Shown: positions 63,048 through 64,000 of the stretch, in pieces
Layout: the number at the start of each line of letters is the position of its first letter
Numbering within the stretch: position 1 is the first letter of the stretch
DNA from: Actinomadura fibrosa
Lineage (GTDB): Bacteria > Actinomycetota > Actinomycetes > Streptosporangiales > Streptosporangiaceae
Length of the DNA stretch: 64,000 nt
Direction of reading: 5' to 3'
NCBI RefSeq assembly: GCF_900659615.1
Contig: NZ_CAACUY010000013.1
Coordinates: 1 to 64,000, forward strand
The notes under the pieces: generated by a model
Seen by the model: the letters and a program-made list of their open reading frames with translations, nothing else
Database searches by the model: none
Told to the model about the DNA's origin: nothing
Translations under genes and position numbers: made by a program

Positions 63048-63967
63048 ATTGACGACCAGGCCAGGCCGTAAGAGCGGTTGGAAACGAGGCGCGTAAAGGA
63101 CGCGGTGGCGCGTCCGGTGGCGTCGATGGGAACGGGGACGCGGGCGCGTACGGGGTCGCCCGCCTCCAGCGGAAGCTCGTCCTGGACGAGCCAGACGCGG
63201 CCCGGGGCGGACCTGCCCCGGAAGCTGACCGCGAGATTGAACCGTGCGCATGTGGAGCGTGGTGTGCAGACGTAGAACGGCACGGCCGCGGACGTGATGA
63301 CCTTGAGGGTCACCCCGTAGGTCTCTGCCCTCCTGAGCGGGCGCGGTAGTTCCATTCGTACGCGCGTTCGGGTGGTGGAGCATCGCTCGCTCACCGTCCG
63401 GATACCGCCCCGCAACACGTCGATGGACATGCCGACAGGGGCCGCAGCCGAGTAGGAGAAGGCGAGCTCGCGCAGGCCGTCCCGGTGGCTGATGATGTTC
63501 CGCACCTCCTGCACCTCGGTGGAAGCCGGGCCGAGTCGGACGTCGGCGTCAAGACGCTCGAGATGCCACGGCGCCGCCGTGGGGATCACGGCCTCAGGCG
63601 CCGTCGAAGCGCGAGTCTCTCCCGCCACTTTCCGGAGCGCCGCGTCCAGACGGCGTTTCACGGTGCGCAGATCGCACCCGATCTCCTCACCCAACTGCCT
63701 GAGACGGGCCTCAAGCCGTACCTCCCGGCTGCCATTCACCGCGAATCCGGCTCTGATGGCCCTGGCCTCCGCCGCTGGCAGCGTCGCCGCCGCATTCATG
63801 AGGAAGATATTGACTTTAGCGCGCGTCGCGGCATCGTCGTCGACGTCGGTCACTCCGGCCGCGAGCCTTAGCCGCGGTCCGATGCGTGACAGTGCGTTCG
63901 GGTCGTCGAGACCGAAGCCTTTACGCAGCGCCTTAAGCTCGCCAAGCAGGTCAGTCTCGGCGTCCAT
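63044..63967 (-). CDS. Putative regulator or accessory protein with a helix-turn-helix-like segment and beta-rich C-terminal domain
   Basis: The 307-residue protein starts MDAETDLLGELKALRKGFGLDDPNALSRIGPRL. It is helical to about residue 120, including a helix-turn-helix-like RLRQLGEEIGCDLRTVKRRLDAALRKV. The rest is beta-rich with a pattern (HRDGLRELAFSYS, FYVCTPRSTCARFNLAVSFRG, RVWLVQDELPLEAGDP, LVSNRSYGLAWSSI) that I associate with C-terminal modules of actinomycete regulators, though I cannot name the family. Its stop overlaps the stop of the convergent caspase-helicase by four bases. It may be a regulator or sensor for the island. Confidence 0.6.
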   Translation of the reverse strand: MDAETDLLGELKALRKGFGLDDPNALSRIGPRLRLAAGVTDVDDDAATRAKVNIFLMNAAATLPAAEARAIRAGFAVNGSREVRLEARLRQLGEEIGCDLRTVKRRLDAALRKVAGETRASTAPEAVIPTAAPWHLERLDADVRLGPASTEVQEVRNIISHRDGLRELAFSYSAAAPVGMSIDVLRGGIRTVSERCSTTRTRVRMELPRPLRRAETYGVTLKVITSAAVPFYVCTPRSTCARFNLAVSFRGRSAPGRVWLVQDELPLEAGDPVRARVPVPIDATGRATASFTRLVSNRSYGLAWSSI

Positions 63968-64000
63968 TGGACATCCCGGGCGCTTCGTCTCCCAGCCAGA

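Noticed and set aside
50037..63967. Classical Argonaute, CBASS or Avs system
   Set aside because: There is no cyclase/CD-NTase, no STAND NTPase and no short-pAgo plus APAZ pairing. The PIWI-like protein, helicase and REase order fits pPIWI_RE better.
1..64000. CRISPR array, tRNA or rRNA genes
   Set aside because: No regularly spaced direct repeats, no cloverleaf-like segments and no rRNA signature were found in reading both strands. A tool scan could still find a tRNA I missed.

Overview
The window is high-GC DNA with GTG/TTG starts, GTGA/ATGA translational overlaps and protein families typical of an actinomycete. A filamentous genus of the Streptosporangiales type is my guess, from the flavour of the proteins rather than any marker gene. 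There is no rRNA, tRNA, CRISPR array or intact insertion sequence. The window reads as accessory chromosome: broken mobile elements, aromatic-catabolism islands, and a large defence island at the right end.

Layout. (1) 1-8.9 kb is a gene graveyard. It holds fragments of IS5, IS1182 and IS481 transposases, an ECF-sigma tail, a frameshifted lytic transglycosylase/NlpC-P60 protein and a PAPS-reductase-like fragment. It also holds a decayed second copy of the IclR / intradiol dioxygenase / maleylacetate reductase / FAD monooxygenase cluster that is intact at 33-37 kb. A few complete genes (lipoprotein, small membrane protein, alpha/beta hydrolase) sit among them. (2) 9-16 kb has a LysR regulator, then an FAD monooxygenase, an alpha/beta hydrolase and a ribose-type (CUT2-like) ABC transporter whose permease is cut off by an IS701 remnant. 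(3) 16.5-20.6 kb has a secreted S41 protease, an ArsR-type regulator and a divergent beta-lactamase-fold lipoprotein. (4) 21.2-32.5 kb has a GntR repressor divergent from an eleven-gene, tightly packed operon. It encodes a NitT/TauT-type ABC importer, an ornithine-cyclodeaminase-like protein, an aldehyde dehydrogenase, a DapA-type aldolase, a cyclase-family hydrolase, an FAH-family protein and two SDR enzymes. This is probably uptake and breakdown of an aromatic or cyclic carbon source. (5) 32.6-37.2 kb has chimeric remnants of a histidine kinase and a VAO-type flavin oxidase, then the intact hydroxyquinol-type cluster with its IclR regulator. (6) 37.4-45.5 kb has a zinc-type dehydrogenase, a MarR repressor with matching palindromic operators at two promoters, and an operon for CoA-dependent ferulate/hydroxycinnamate breakdown (acyl-CoA dehydrogenase, isochorismatase-like pseudoenzyme, Ech, Vdh, acyl-CoA synthetase). 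(7) 45.5-50 kb is remnants again. (8) 50-64 kb is a defence island.

The defence island is the most striking part. A four-gene, translationally coupled minus-strand operon encodes a RecB/Cas4-like nuclease with cysteine clusters, a pPIWI_RE-associated restriction-endonuclease protein, a DinG/XPD-like helicase with an Fe-S-type cysteine set, and a pPIWI_RE (prokaryotic PIWI) protein. Divergently transcribed from it is a single polypeptide fusing a caspase-like protease to a Ski2-like SF2 helicase. The two flanking genes converge on these units with 4-base overlaps of stop codons: a SEFIR-domain protein on the left, and a protein with a possible helix-turn-helix plus a beta-rich domain on the right. 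Nucleic-acid recognition, nuclease, protease and TIR/SEFIR-type signalling modules are therefore packed into 14 kb with almost no intergenic DNA.
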